Source: JAGDMJ01 sp963809695
GTDB lineage: Bacteria > Bacteroidota > Ignavibacteria > UBA10030 > UBA6906
DNA: 64,000 bases
Assembly (NCBI GenBank): GCA_963809695.1
Contig: CAWEKI010000007.1
Location: forward strand, 1 to 64,000
Direction: 5' to 3'
A model generated the notes under the pieces. That model was not told where the DNA came from. It worked only from the letters and a program-made list of their open reading frames with translations, and did no database searches. Below are positions 1 to 8,101 of the stretch, piece by piece. How positions within the stretch are numbered: the stretch's first letter is position 1; each line of letters begins with the position of its first letter. The position numbers and the translations under genes are program-made.

Positions 1-2
1 TG

Positions 3-557
3 AAGCAACCCAAGGTCCCGGTCGTCATTCTCGGGGAATCGGAAATCGACCGCCTCCTGAGCAAGCTAGCCAAGCCTATGCATGACCAGGTGTGCTTCCT
101 GTCGATGACAGGATTCCGCGTTGGGGAGTCTTGCGAACTCAAATGGGAGCATGTCGATTTCAATCAAGGAGTGATCCGAGTGTGGAACCACAAAGCCGGC
201 GATGGCGGCGCCTGGGAGACCTGACCGATGGACGAGGAGATCTTGAACTTCATGGCCAGGCTGCCACGCGTTTACGGTGAATTCGTTTTCAAATACAGGA
301 ACGTGGGATCGATAAGCCGGAAGGTCAATGAGCTTATTAAGTCGATGGGCTTGACGAAAGGGACGAAGCTGCACACGCTCCGGAAGAACTTCACAAGCCG
401 GCTGGTGAACAGCGGCGCCACGGAGAGCGAGTTGCAGGCACTCACTCGCGATTCCATCACGACGGTCCATAAATACTATACCGCGTTTAGCCACGAGGCA
501 GGAAGGGAAGCACTCCGGAGGGCACGGAGGACCGGGAAAGGAAGAGCGCAGCAATAG
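3..557 (+). pseudogene. Tyrosine recombinase, C-terminal part, interrupted by an in-frame TGA; 5' end outside the window
   Basis: One reading frame runs from the window edge to the TAG at 555-557, broken by a single TGA at 222-224. The upstream part has the first catalytic arginine in TGFRVGE, followed by LKWEHVDF, typical of phage or Xer-type integrases. The downstream part restarts at ATG 228 and holds HTLRKNF (the HxxR pair) and HKYYT, which supplies the tyrosine nucleophile. The stop falls in the strand that normally reads R-x-P-M/L-x-x-E, so a CGA (Arg) to TGA change explains it. The usual LGH motif is replaced by LTRDS. I see no IntI-specific insertion before HTLR, so this is probably not an integron integrase. 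It is likely a dead or decaying island integrase, though a sequencing error cannot be excluded. Confidence 0.8.
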
Positions 558-677
558 CCGCACCCTCACTGATGATTCGACTCGTGGTGCATTCAAGGAA
601 GACGTGGGAAGGATTCTTGTGTTTATGTGTACAGTTGGTGCAAGCGTCGTGCTACTGCCTCAGGTAAGGCAATCGGG

Positions 678-1670
678 CTATTGCACTGTCCACGAATAGA
701 CGGAGGAGGTTGTTGGGCCAATCCAGTATCTTCCGTCGGCCAATACTCGACGGATTTTGTCAATGTTTCTAGGACCAATGAACTGAAACTCGCCCAGGTA
801 TGAACCCGAGGGAAAGTGCGGATACCCGGGGACGATGACGGTGCGTTCAATGGAAGTGCCGCTGGCCAATCGCTTGAACCACGCCTGACTCCAGGAATCG
901 AACGGTACGGGCTGAATCACACTACTGTGATTTGTTATGTAGACCGTGGCAGTGGTGCTGTTGGCGATTTGGGGACCGAGGTTGAAATAGTTGAATAGAC
1001 TCGCACCCATCAAATCGGGGTCCAGGACGTAGAGCGCATCGATATCGGTGTTGGTCACACTGAACGTATAGGCAATAGTAGCCGAATCGCTGTTCTGCAG
1101 CAACTGAATCGCCTTCAAGGTAACCGCAACCCCGCCGTGGTAGAGTGCGCCCTGTTCCAGACTTCGCCTGACGGTCTGATCGTTCCGAGAGTCCCCATTG
1201 TCGCGCAGGAGCCAGATCCAAGAGACGTGCAGTACGTCTTCGGGATACATCTGCGTGTTCTCGAAGTCTTCGATGTACGGAACGGGCCAATTCCAATTGG
1301 AAAAGCCGCCATGGAAAACGCCGAGATAGCGGCGTTGACCATTGGCCACGGCGACGAACGGCCTGGCCCACCAGCCGTGAGGGAACAAGCCGCGATTAAG
1401 AGCGGGAAAGAACATGCCCTTGTCTGCCTTCAAATAAATGCAATGCGACGAAAAGTCATAGAAGTCAATGTCCTGGGCTGATAGCCATGGGGTGCTACAG
1501 AGTTTGAGGTCATTGAGGTTCTTGCCAATCGCGTCGGCAATAGTAATCGTCGAGTCCTCTAGTAGGTAAATTGAGAACCCTGAGCCATCATCAGGCCCGA
1601 TGGGATCCAAATGCTTCTCGCAGGAAGCAAGCATGAGGACCAACACGAACGATAGGATCAGTTGACGCAT
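678..1670 (-). CDS. Putative lipoprotein of unknown function
   Basis: The 330-residue product starts with a short basic stretch, a hydrophobic segment and the lipobox LASC, so it is probably lipidated at Cys20 and carried to the outer membrane. A longer frame begins at 1832, but its first 54 residues are low-quality and cross the upstream repeat, so the ATG next to the signal peptide was chosen. The mature part is rich in aromatic residues (for example GGFSNWNWPVPYI) and shows no domain I recognise. It lies on the far side of the repeat at 1722-1900, with its start 52 bp from the repeat end, as the first gene of a cassette would. Stretch 558-677 beyond its stop contains no gene. A short CGACGCTTG there (minus strand) weakly resembles the repeat core. 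Confidence 0.75.
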   Translation of the reverse strand: MRQLILSFVLVLMLASCEKHLDPIGPDDGSGFSIYLLEDSTITIADAIGKNLNDLKLCSTPWLSAQDIDFYDFSSHCIYLKADKGMFFPALNRGLFPHGWWARPFVAVANGQRRYLGVFHGGFSNWNWPVPYIEDFENTQMYPEDVLHVSWIWLLRDNGDSRNDQTVRRSLEQGALYHGGVAVTLKAIQLLQNSDSATIAYTFSVTNTDIDALYVLDPDLMGASLFNYFNLGPQIANSTTATVYITNHSSVIQPVPFDSWSQAWFKRLASGTSIERTVIVPGYPHFPSGSYLGEFQFIGPRNIDKIRRVLADGRYWIGPTTSSVYSWTVQ

Positions 1671-1721
1671 AGTCACAAGAGACCTCGGGCTGTTATTGAT
1701 CGTGAGGCGATGGAGTTGCTC

Positions 1722-1900
1722 TAACGTCTGGGGGCTGCCCGCCCTGCCGCGACTTTCCCAATGACCGCGGTTTTTACACACGATAGACGCGCACCAGCTA
1801 GCAGGGAGCGGCGCGCCATGGAGCGAGTACACTATCTCTTGCCAACCTTTGATCTACAACGGCCTATGCAAAAGGACGAGCGTCGGGGTCCGGCCTGTTG
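1722..1900 (-). repeat. attC-like structured repeat, copy A (179 bp)
   Basis: The element has an AACGTCTG end at 1723-1730 and a TGTTG end at 1896-1900, with the core CATGGAGCGAG at 1817-1827. Its size, ends and core match two other copies (6172-6351 and 6872-7053). Read on the minus strand it begins 29 bp after the stop codon of the gene at 1930 and ends in CGTTAGAG. The outer arms are only partly complementary, making it the most diverged copy. I interpret it as an integron attC recombination site for genes reading leftwards. A miniature transposon is the alternative. Confidence 0.55.
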
Positions 1901-1929
1901 CCTGCAGTTGGCATTCGACCAAGTGTACA

Positions 1930-2586
1930 TCACAGTGGCAGCGTATAGACCAAATCAAGGGCGGCCAGGGCGTAGTTGCGGTCCTTTCCGCTGCCATGCC
2001 ACAAAAACGCGGGCTGGAGAGCGAACCGGGAGGACAGCCGTGCAACAATCCCAATTCCCATGGTGAAGGCCCATTCGTGCCGATACTCTGGTGACCTCTC
2101 CGTGGTATAGAGCGACCCTGTAGATCTCTCTTGCCACTGCAAGGTGACCTTTCCCACCTGCTCAACTTCATAGCCTCCATCGACATCGAGATAGGGCGTG
2201 ATGCTATTATTAACGTCGGAATCGTGAAGCCGCAAGCCAAGGCCCAGGAACAATTGTTGGATCGGCTCTCCACTTGATGATATGAACGGGTCGCCAGTTA
2301 AGGTGTAATCTTGAACCCCCTGGAACGGATAGATCTTATATGCGAAGGAGGGATCAAGGAGCATCCACGGCGTAACAGGAATCCGACCCATTGCACCAAC
2401 ATTGAAGCCTAAGGGCCAGTAGTTACGAAATAACTCCTCTTCCCTGAATGAGTTTGCCGTCAAGGGAGCGTTCACACCTACGCTCACCGAGAGAGTCGGC
2501 TGTGCAAGTGTCGGAGAGAACCACACTAGGCTGTTGACAAGTGCAGCCAGGACGATGACTTCTTTCGATTTTATCTGGATGTCCAT
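1930..2586 (-). CDS. Putative outer-membrane beta-barrel protein
   Basis: The product is about 218 residues, with a signal peptide (hydrophobic VIVLAALVNSLVWFSPTLAQ). The mature part has alternating strands rich in Gly and aromatic residues, such as LFLGLGLRLHDS, AFTMGIGIVARL and the closing ALAALDLVYTLPL. These features fit a small outer-membrane beta-barrel, but no specific family is recognised. The ATG at 2586 has an AGAGAG 8 bases upstream. An in-frame GTG at 2604 that overlaps the preceding stop by one base would add six residues. The gene is last in a run of five leftward genes (6040 to 1930), and its stop is 29 bp before repeat copy A. Confidence 0.7.
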   Translation of the reverse strand: MDIQIKSKEVIVLAALVNSLVWFSPTLAQPTLSVSVGVNAPLTANSFREEELFRNYWPLGFNVGAMGRIPVTPWMLLDPSFAYKIYPFQGVQDYTLTGDPFISSSGEPIQQLFLGLGLRLHDSDVNNSITPYLDVDGGYEVEQVGKVTLQWQERSTGSLYTTERSPEYRHEWAFTMGIGIVARLSSRFALQPAFLWHGSGKDRNYALAALDLVYTLPL

Positions 2587-2603
2587 GATTAATACTCTCT
2601 TCA

Positions 2604-3446
2604 CTATTCCAGGGCATAGACGACACCAATATTTTTCTGAACACCTAACACGGTCCGAAGCAGGAAGGTCTTCTTGATGATATCACCGCTGCTTTTCGAC
2701 ACGGCATATTCATGCCGTAACAGCAACACACCATCTTGAACACCGAAATCTCCTGTACGGAGTTCGGTCTCATAGAAAGCGCAGTAAACAGTATCGGCGG
2801 AACTTACCGGAGCGGTCGCAAGAGCTTTGTTTCCTCCCACCTCTGAGTATTGCCCCATGAACCACAGATACTGCACGAGGCTCTCCACCGTCGGTTCATC
2901 GATGGGACGAGCATTCAGGCGGCCTATGAGATCGGCCCTGCTCGGGAGATTGAACATGGATCTGTCGATATAGGATAGTTTGTGCACGCGTAAAAGTGTG
3001 ACGATTCGAGTGCTCTGGGGATTATGACTGCGAAATTCAAAGAACCGTTCTGTTTCCCGTTCGCTGTCAATCTCATCGTGACTCGGATAATACTGGAAGC
3101 TGTGCACGATGGATGACTCTGCCCACGCACGCGCCTCCAGTTTGCTATTGCTGGAAAGCTCGAAAATGGGCTCCTGCCGCCGATTGGCTGGGAAAAGCGC
3201 CCAATTGCTAAGATAGGCTGGTTGAGCACCCTGGAGGTCTTCGTGGTAGAATCCCGCAGGTCTTTTGTAGGCTGAATAGGTCACTCGAAGCACTTCGGCG
3301 TCTTCGATCTGGATACCCCAGAAACTCACCTGCATCGTAGGAGGAGTGTAATCCAGCGGTGGTGCAGACCCAAGATCCGAACAGCCAGAGAGACCCAGCG
3401 CAATCAAGAAAAACACGAAGGTCAATCGAAGAGTTAAGAATGACAT
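2604..3446 (-). CDS. Putative lipoprotein of unknown function
   Basis: The 280-residue protein opens with a signal peptide ending in the lipobox LSGC (Cys22), so it is predicted to be lipid-anchored. The mature sequence has a proline-rich linker and mixed alpha/beta content. I do not recognise the fold. The stop TAG touches the alternative GTG start of the next gene, which points to translational coupling with the barrel protein at 1930-2586. It may form an envelope module with the neighbouring barrel proteins, but this rests on context only. Confidence 0.75.
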   Translation of the reverse strand: MSFLTLRLTFVFFLIALGLSGCSDLGSAPPLDYTPPTMQVSFWGIQIEDAEVLRVTYSAYKRPAGFYHEDLQGAQPAYLSNWALFPANRRQEPIFELSSNSKLEARAWAESSIVHSFQYYPSHDEIDSERETERFFEFRSHNPQSTRIVTLLRVHKLSYIDRSMFNLPSRADLIGRLNARPIDEPTVESLVQYLWFMGQYSEVGGNKALATAPVSSADTVYCAFYETELRTGDFGVQDGVLLLRHEYAVSKSSGDIIKKTFLLRTVLGVQKNIGVVYALE

Positions 3447-3505
3447 GTCTTTACCTAACTGCCGTTGTTTGTACGTTGACGATCCGAGTCCATAGTAGGT
3501 TATAG

Positions 3506-4192
3506 CTACAAGACTTCAAAAAACAGGCTTACATCAATGGAAAGACTATTAAAATATGTACTTAACCAAGGGTTAACTTCTTGGTGATTACCAATCCTGG
3601 TGAAATTATATCGAGCGCCGATGTCCAGGGCAAGGAATGAGATCAGATCAAACGCAGCGCCACCGAGCAGGGCAAGGCCCCAATAGTCAAACCCGTAGAT
3701 TGAGACCTCCTTGTCATTGATCCCTATGAGCCTGAATCGACTCCACAAGGCTCGCGCCCCGACGTAGGGATGAACGGGGCCGGAAAGGAAAGACCATTGG
3801 GCTCCCGCCGACACTGTGTAAAGTCTACCCTCATAATCCGAATACAAAGCATTATCGCCCCACCACGGAAACCAACTCATCCAGCCGGACCCGGTCAGTC
3901 TGGAGTAGGAAGCATCGGCAGCAAAGGCGAGGCCTTCCGAAAATGGCGAGAACCTGACCTCAGCACCTACTCGAGGCTCCCAGTGGTCGAATCCGAAACC
4001 ACCATTGGATCTTGTATAGATGTCTGGATGGTGGGAGGATTCCTCCGGAAAGGCCAGGGATTCTGTCGACACAGGATGAAGAAATCCCCCCTTCAGGCCA
4101 AGCTTCAGCGATTGTGCACTTGTGGGAGACCATCCCAGAACGGTAGTGACCAGAAAGATGAGAAAGTATCGAGAGTTGTGTGGTGAGTTCAT
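3506..4192 (-). CDS. Putative outer-membrane beta-barrel protein, paralogue of the next gene
   Basis: The 228-residue product has a signal peptide ending TSAQ, then SLKLGLKGG, and amphipathic strands through to the terminal aromatic-ended strand SIDVSLFFEVL. It is clearly paralogous to the gene at 4243-4899. Both share AQSLKLGLKGG, the IYT..GGFGF stretch, GPV-PY-G, LALDI-RYNFT and a final FEVL. AAAGGA lies upstream of the ATG. The two genes are 50 bp apart, so this is a local tandem duplication followed by strong divergence. The family resembles generic outer-membrane beta-barrel proteins of Bacteroidota. No ligand or transport role can be read from the sequence. Confidence 0.75.
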   Translation of the reverse strand: MNSPHNSRYFLIFLVTTVLGWSPTSAQSLKLGLKGGFLHPVSTESLAFPEESSHHPDIYTRSNGGFGFDHWEPRVGAEVRFSPFSEGLAFAADASYSRLTGSGWMSWFPWWGDNALYSDYEGRLYTVSAGAQWSFLSGPVHPYVGARALWSRFRLIGINDKEVSIYGFDYWGLALLGGAAFDLISFLALDIGARYNFTRIGNHQEVNPWLSTYFNSLSIDVSLFFEVL

Positions 4193-4242
4193 TGTATTCC
4201 TTTATGCCTTGGCTTGCTGTGCTAGCAGTGGAGAATCACCTT

Positions 4243-4899
4243 TCACAGGACTTCAAACAGCAGGCCGGTGCCAATATACAGGCTATTGAAATACGGATTG
4301 TAGCCTCCAGGACTACTGATGTTCGTGAAATTGTACCGGACGCAGATATCCAGTGCCAGCGGTGAGCTGAGATCGATAGTCGTGCCACCAAGCAGCCCAA
4401 GGCCGAAGCGATCGAACCCGCCAACGGGTGCAATCGGCGCATTATTGCTCACATCCTTCAAATGAGTCCATAGGAGCCGGAATCCGAGATATGGCTGTAC
4501 TGGTCCTGTGAGAAAATCCCACTGCGCTCCCCCGGAGACAATGTAGAGATTGCCCTGGAAGTCTTGCCCGGTGTAATCACTGCCACTGGATTCGACCCAT
4601 TGAATGGTGCCATCCCCGTTCAGCCAGGAATATGAGGCGTCGGCTATAAGTACGACGCGTCCCCGAGGGGGCGAATACCTCACTTCCACCCCGACCCAGG
4701 GTGCCCACGGGCCAAATCCGAAACCACCTTCTTGCTTGGTGTAGATGTCTTCTCTACTGTCGGAAGACTCGGTGGAGACGAGGTAAAGGACTCCTCCCTT
4801 CAACCCGAGTTTGAGGGATTGGGCGTCCGTGAGAGAGCATCCAAGAAAGGCTATTAGCACTGGGACAAAGAAGCGGGATGTAAATCTTGTGGAGGTCAT
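4243..4899 (-). CDS. Putative outer-membrane beta-barrel protein, tandem paralogue
   Basis: This 218-residue exported protein has a signal peptide (LIAFLGCSLTDAQ) and the same strand pattern as the gene at 3506-4192. It ends with YIGTGLLFEVL, an aromatic-rich terminal strand typical of barrels. AAGGGAG lies 7 bases before the ATG. The 232 bp between its start and the stop at 5132 show no gene, no copy of the 180-bp repeat and no clear terminator. The Cys in the signal peptide (GCS) could suggest a lipobox, but the paralogue has none, so ordinary signal peptidase I cleavage after DAQ is preferred. Confidence 0.75.
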   Translation of the reverse strand: MTSTRFTSRFFVPVLIAFLGCSLTDAQSLKLGLKGGVLYLVSTESSDSREDIYTKQEGGFGFGPWAPWVGVEVRYSPPRGRVVLIADASYSWLNGDGTIQWVESSGSDYTGQDFQGNLYIVSGGAQWDFLTGPVQPYLGFRLLWTHLKDVSNNAPIAPVGGFDRFGLGLLGGTTIDLSSPLALDICVRYNFTNISSPGGYNPYFNSLYIGTGLLFEVL

Positions 4900-5131
4900 T
4901 GCAGTACTCCCTTCAAAGTTGCAGGCTTGTCAGATAGACTTGTGCGACAAGAGAAGCAGAACGTTAAGCGAAGGGGCGCTACAATGTCCTTTCAGGTGGT
5001 GAGGGGATAGAAAAATGGACAGAAAAGGACCGTTCGGATCCGTCAAATATTACGGCGATTCTCGACCAATGTCAAGGCTCATAAGGCAGCTGTGTGATTG
5101 CCGATATGCTGTGTCACTGATGTCCGTTCCG

Positions 5132-6040
5132 CTAACGCAGCAAGACAAGTTTTCTGACCTGCATATATTGGTCCGCAACCAAACGATAAAAGTAAACGCC
5201 TGACGGGAGTGCGATTCCATCAAATATGGTTTCATGGTAACCTGCTTGGACCTGCCCTTGGGCCAATTGTGCCACCTTTTGCCCCAAGGCGTTGTATACG
5301 GCGAGTGAAACGGACATACGGCGGGGCAGGGTGTATCCAATTTTCGTAGACGGATTAAAGGGGTTTGGATAATTTTGAAACAACTGATAGACAGCAGGGG
5401 CACTGGGCGCAGTGGATAGAGAGTTGACAACCAGAGTCGTATCACCAATTGTTTTCCCCCCGATTCTTCCAGCAATAAGGTGAAGTCTACCTGGCATCGC
5501 ATAATCACCAATATGGGTGACCATCCCCATCCCGTCCGCATACCATTCACCATATCCTTCCGTACCCATCCGATGTTCGATGTGTTTTTCCTTGGTCGGA
5601 ATGCCTAGCTCGAGGGTATCAGTGAGCGCCTTAAAAAAAGCCGTATCGACGTCAAACCCCGTTGCCCATCGCTCGCTCAGTGCTGCATTGGCTTTGAATT
5701 GCAGATATGGATACGTTTCACCGTTTCCCCAAAAAACATTACCAATACTGTCAACCTTCTGGTGCTCATGCCAGTAACTTGAAGGGGGGTTAAGCGGATT
5801 ACGGGTGGAAAGCGCGTACTGCAAGTGGGCGGATCCTTGACTGTCACTGCTGTCAGATATGATAATTACCTCGAGAGTATCGACAATCCCAAAGTCTTGC
5901 ACATCATAGACCCATTTATCATTTAGATGGTGAGGAAAGAAGTTCTGTTTCAAGGAATCAGGCTGCCCCTGGAGGGTGCTGGGCAGAATCCCGAACAGGA
6001 AGAAAAAGGCAGATGCTGCTCTTGCATAATTCCATCTCAT
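5132..6040 (-). CDS. Secreted protein with T9SS C-terminal sorting domain
   Basis: The product is about 302 residues. The ATG at 6040 is preferred because it is followed by a clean signal peptide (AASAFFFLFGILPSTLQG) and preceded by AAGG. A longer frame from 6097 adds 19 residues. The central part is unrecognised. The last 85 or so residues form a T9SS sorting domain: LFQNYPNPFNPSTKIGY, then VYNALGQKV, SGVYFYRLV and a final basic KLVLLR. This predicts export through the outer membrane and surface attachment or release. It is the first gene of the five-gene leftward run, 131 bp from repeat copy B. A T9SS cargo inside a cassette-like block implies that the array can carry functional surface proteins. 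Confidence 0.85.
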   Translation of the reverse strand: MRWNYARAASAFFFLFGILPSTLQGQPDSLKQNFFPHHLNDKWVYDVQDFGIVDTLEVIIISDSSDSQGSAHLQYALSTRNPLNPPSSYWHEHQKVDSIGNVFWGNGETYPYLQFKANAALSERWATGFDVDTAFFKALTDTLELGIPTKEKHIEHRMGTEGYGEWYADGMGMVTHIGDYAMPGRLHLIAGRIGGKTIGDTTLVVNSLSTAPSAPAVYQLFQNYPNPFNPSTKIGYTLPRRMSVSLAVYNALGQKVAQLAQGQVQAGYHETIFDGIALPSGVYFYRLVADQYMQVRKLVLLR

Positions 6041-6171
6041 GGATGTACCTTCTGCGCTTTGGACGAAGAAGACCAGAAACAAATTACCGCATCCCACGAA
6101 TGCTTAACAAGTGGGACAAGATATGCTCAACTCCAGGAGCCACTTTGCATGGGGCGGCCGGCGATGGCAAC

Positions 6172-6351
6172 CAACGTCTGGCGCGGCCACGCCGTGCTGC
6201 GGGCCGACTTTTACAACGAACGCGTTATGGCTACAATTAACGCGTACGAACTCACCAGGGAGGCCCGCAGCATGGAGCGAGCACCAACCAATGCAAACTA
6301 CGGATCAACTTCGCCTTTCACAATGAGCGAGCGTCGTGGCCCCGCCTGTTG
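6172..6351 (-). repeat. attC-like structured repeat, copy B (180 bp)
   Basis: The ends are CAACGTCTG at 6172-6180 and CTGTTG at 6346-6351, with the core CATGGAGCGAG at 6271-6281. The outer arms are imperfectly complementary and share GGCCACG or its complement. Two inner stems can form: GTGCTGCGGGCC with GGCCCGCAGCAT, and ACGCGTTA with TAACGCGT. On the minus strand it begins 30 bp after the stop codon of the gene at 6382. The left box is GCACAAC and the right box GTTGGTT. These partly fit the RYYYAAC and GTTRRRY rules of attC sites. Confidence 0.6.
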
Positions 6352-6381
6352 TGCGCAATGGCCCGCCACCCCATGCGAGCC

Positions 6382-6792
6382 TCAATGAACGCTGACGACC
6401 CGCCAACTGATGACGACCAAGGCAATGGCCGCAGCCGAAATCACCAAGAACAACGGCCCGGCATGATAGATGCTGGGTCGGTAATGCCCTTGAATGCTAT
6501 CGACGGCCGATGTGGCCAGATCGCCCTGGAAAGGCTTGGATTCATCTGGATGCACACCACCCTGTTGGATTCCTTGAACGTGGAGAGTGCCTTGCGAATC
6601 CGTCACCGTGAAAGTGACGCTGTCGGGATGACTCCGAATGATCCGCTGATCGCTGGTGAACAGTATGACCTCATCGGCCTTGGAGTCGGCAATTTCCTCC
6701 GGCTGAAGCAGCCGCACCGACGGTGAACAGGCCGAGACACTGAGGGTCAGAATGATGACGAGGAAATAGTATGTCGTAAAATGTGCGCGCAT
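6382..6792 (-). CDS. Small putative lipoprotein with a C-terminal membrane helix
   Basis: The 136-residue protein has a signal segment ending VSAC (Cys22 lipobox). A short soluble domain follows, containing DEVILFTSDQRIIRSHPDSVTFTV, and the C-terminal hydrophobic stretch GPLFLVISAAAIALVVISW could be a membrane helix. I do not recognise a family. It is the only gene between repeat copies B and C, so that together they form a cassette-like unit of about 0.7 kb. No Shine-Dalgarno sequence is visible before the ATG at 6792. A cassette gene could instead be read from an upstream promoter. Confidence 0.7.
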   Translation of the reverse strand: MRAHFTTYYFLVIILTLSVSACSPSVRLLQPEEIADSKADEVILFTSDQRIIRSHPDSVTFTVTDSQGTLHVQGIQQGGVHPDESKPFQGDLATSAVDSIQGHYRPSIYHAGPLFLVISAAAIALVVISWRVVSVH

Positions 6793-6871
6793 CGATGTCG
6801 AAAATTAGAAGATCATGAGGGTACAGCACACACGGCCATCCACGGAACCAGGGGTGGCGGGCCATTTAGTA

Positions 6872-7053
6872 CAACGTCTGCGCCACACCCGCCGTGCCGG
6901 GCGAGTGGTTTCACAATAAATGCGTTTCTTGCTACTAATGACGCATACCAACTAACGCAGCGAGCCCGGCATGGAGCGAGTTCTATACCTTTAGCCAAAC
7001 TCTGCTAAAACAACGCCTATGCAAATGAACGAGCGTCGGGTGTGGCGATGTTG
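6872..7053 (-). repeat. attC-like structured repeat, copy C (182 bp)
   Basis: The ends are CAACGTCTG at 6872-6880 and GATGTTG at 7047-7053, with the core CATGGAGCGAG at 6970-6980. This copy has the best outer stem: GCCACACCCG near one end is the exact complement of CGGGTGTGGC near the other. Inner stems are GTGCCGGGC with GCCCGGCAT, ATGCGT with ACGCAT, and TTTAGC with GCTAAA. On the minus strand it begins 29 bp after the stop of the gene at 7082. The boxes are GCACAAC on the left and GTTGTAC on the right. Confidence 0.6.
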
Positions 7054-7081
7054 TGCGCCGTGGCCGCCTCCCCGGGATCTG

Positions 7082-7630
7082 CTATGTGATCCAGGTACGG
7101 CCCCACCGGTAAATCGTCCACCCGGTTCCAGATCTGGTGAGCCAATACCAGCGCCCCTCGCCATACCTTAAGGATGAGAGGCTCACCCCAAGCAAGGCCT
7201 CGTTGCCTGTAGAGTCAAAGACGACCCGAGAAAAGAACAGCCCGAGAAGTTTGCCCTGCACGTAGAGGGCCGAATCGGCCGATGGCATCCTCTTGTGCCA
7301 GTTCAAGAAGCCTGACCGCACACGGGAAGGGAGCCGCAGCGAGTCGATGAGAATCTTCGATGGCTGAAATTCTCTCGTCTCGAAATACGACGGAAACCTC
7401 ACGACCATGGAATCCCGAAGGGGACTGCTGTTGCCTTCACGGTGGACGCGAGGACTGACCGTGCTATCGATGACGACGACGGCGGCAAACTGTGTCGAGT
7501 CATCCAGACTGGTGACCAGGAATCGATAGACCTCGTATTCCCGCGAGGAAACGACATCGGTCGATTCCGTCGGCCGGTGACAGGCAAGACCGGTGACGGC
7601 GATCAGGACCATAGCAAGCATGTGTCGCAT
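7082..7630 (-). CDS. Putative lipoprotein of unknown function
   Basis: The 182-residue product begins with a short signal peptide and the lipobox GLAC (Cys17), predicting a lipid-anchored envelope protein. The body alternates strands (FLVTSLDDSTQFAAVVVIDS, LYVQGKLLGLFFSRVVF) and ends with GWTIYRWGRTWIT. No family is recognised. GGAG lies 8 bases before the ATG. It sits between repeat copy C (29 bp past its stop) and the boundary-like GTTGTAC at 7666-7672 (36 bp before its start), giving another single-gene cassette-like unit. Confidence 0.75.
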   Translation of the reverse strand: MRHMLAMVLIAVTGLACHRPTESTDVVSSREYEVYRFLVTSLDDSTQFAAVVVIDSTVSPRVHREGNSSPLRDSMVVRFPSYFETREFQPSKILIDSLRLPSRVRSGFLNWHKRMPSADSALYVQGKLLGLFFSRVVFDSTGNEALLGVSLSSLRYGEGRWYWLTRSGTGWTIYRWGRTWIT

Positions 7631-7665
7631 AGAGGATCTCCGGCTCCCGTGGAGGCGGCCATGGC

Positions 7666-7731
7666 GTACAACTCCTGGCTTTGCGCAACGCCTCTACCCA
7701 GCCAACCAGGGTCGGTAGCCGCATGCGTTGC
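7666..7731 (-). repeat. Partial or degenerate attC-like end (D) plus a hairpin
   Basis: On the minus strand, GCCAGGAGTTGTAC ends here with the same GTTGTAC box as copy C. Next to it lies a hairpin of GCAACGC (7685-7691) with GCGTTGC (7725-7731), extended by CTACC with GGTAG. The 180-bp repeat core is absent. It could be the start boundary of the first cassette, a short attC or an attI-like site. The rest of 7732-8294 holds two terminator-like hairpins and no gene that I can support. Confidence 0.3.
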
Positions 7732-7935
7732 GTCTATTTCTTGCTTTGTAAAATAGTTACTCCCCAGCTTCCTCGTTCAACACAAAAGCCTCCCTACCAA
7801 ACGTCCGGTAAGAAGGCTCTGTGTCAAATAGCAATAGTCAAGTGTACTGCGAATCTCCAAATAAAGCAAGGTGCTGCGTCACATGTGTTACCCATGTCGT
7901 CAGCGCAAAATATGTGCTAGTTGCACCGATGAAAT

Positions 7936-7964
7936 AAAAGGCCCCACCCGAACCGGCATGGGGC
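7936..7964 (-). terminator. Intrinsic terminator-like hairpin
   Basis: GCCCCA (7941-7946) pairs with TGGGGC (7959-7964), with an inner CCG/CGG pair. On the minus strand this is followed by CTTTTATTT. It could end transcripts entering the accessory region from the tRNA-Phe side. Confidence 0.55.
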
Positions 7965-8101
7965 ATAAGAGTCTTGTGATCGAATTTCATCTGACTAGCA
8001 ACAGCTTCCACGCAATGCTATTGCGTCTTTCTTGGGCATCTTCTATCTGTCCCCCAAATCCACATCAGAACAGGCCTCGATGTAAGCCAGCATCAGAAAC
8101 T

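Noticed and set aside
3..557. The recombinase as an integron integrase (IntI) serving the attC-like repeats
   Set aside because: I cannot see the IntI-specific extra segment before the HxxR motif, and it lies at the wrong end for genes that read towards it. Only a partial sequence is available.
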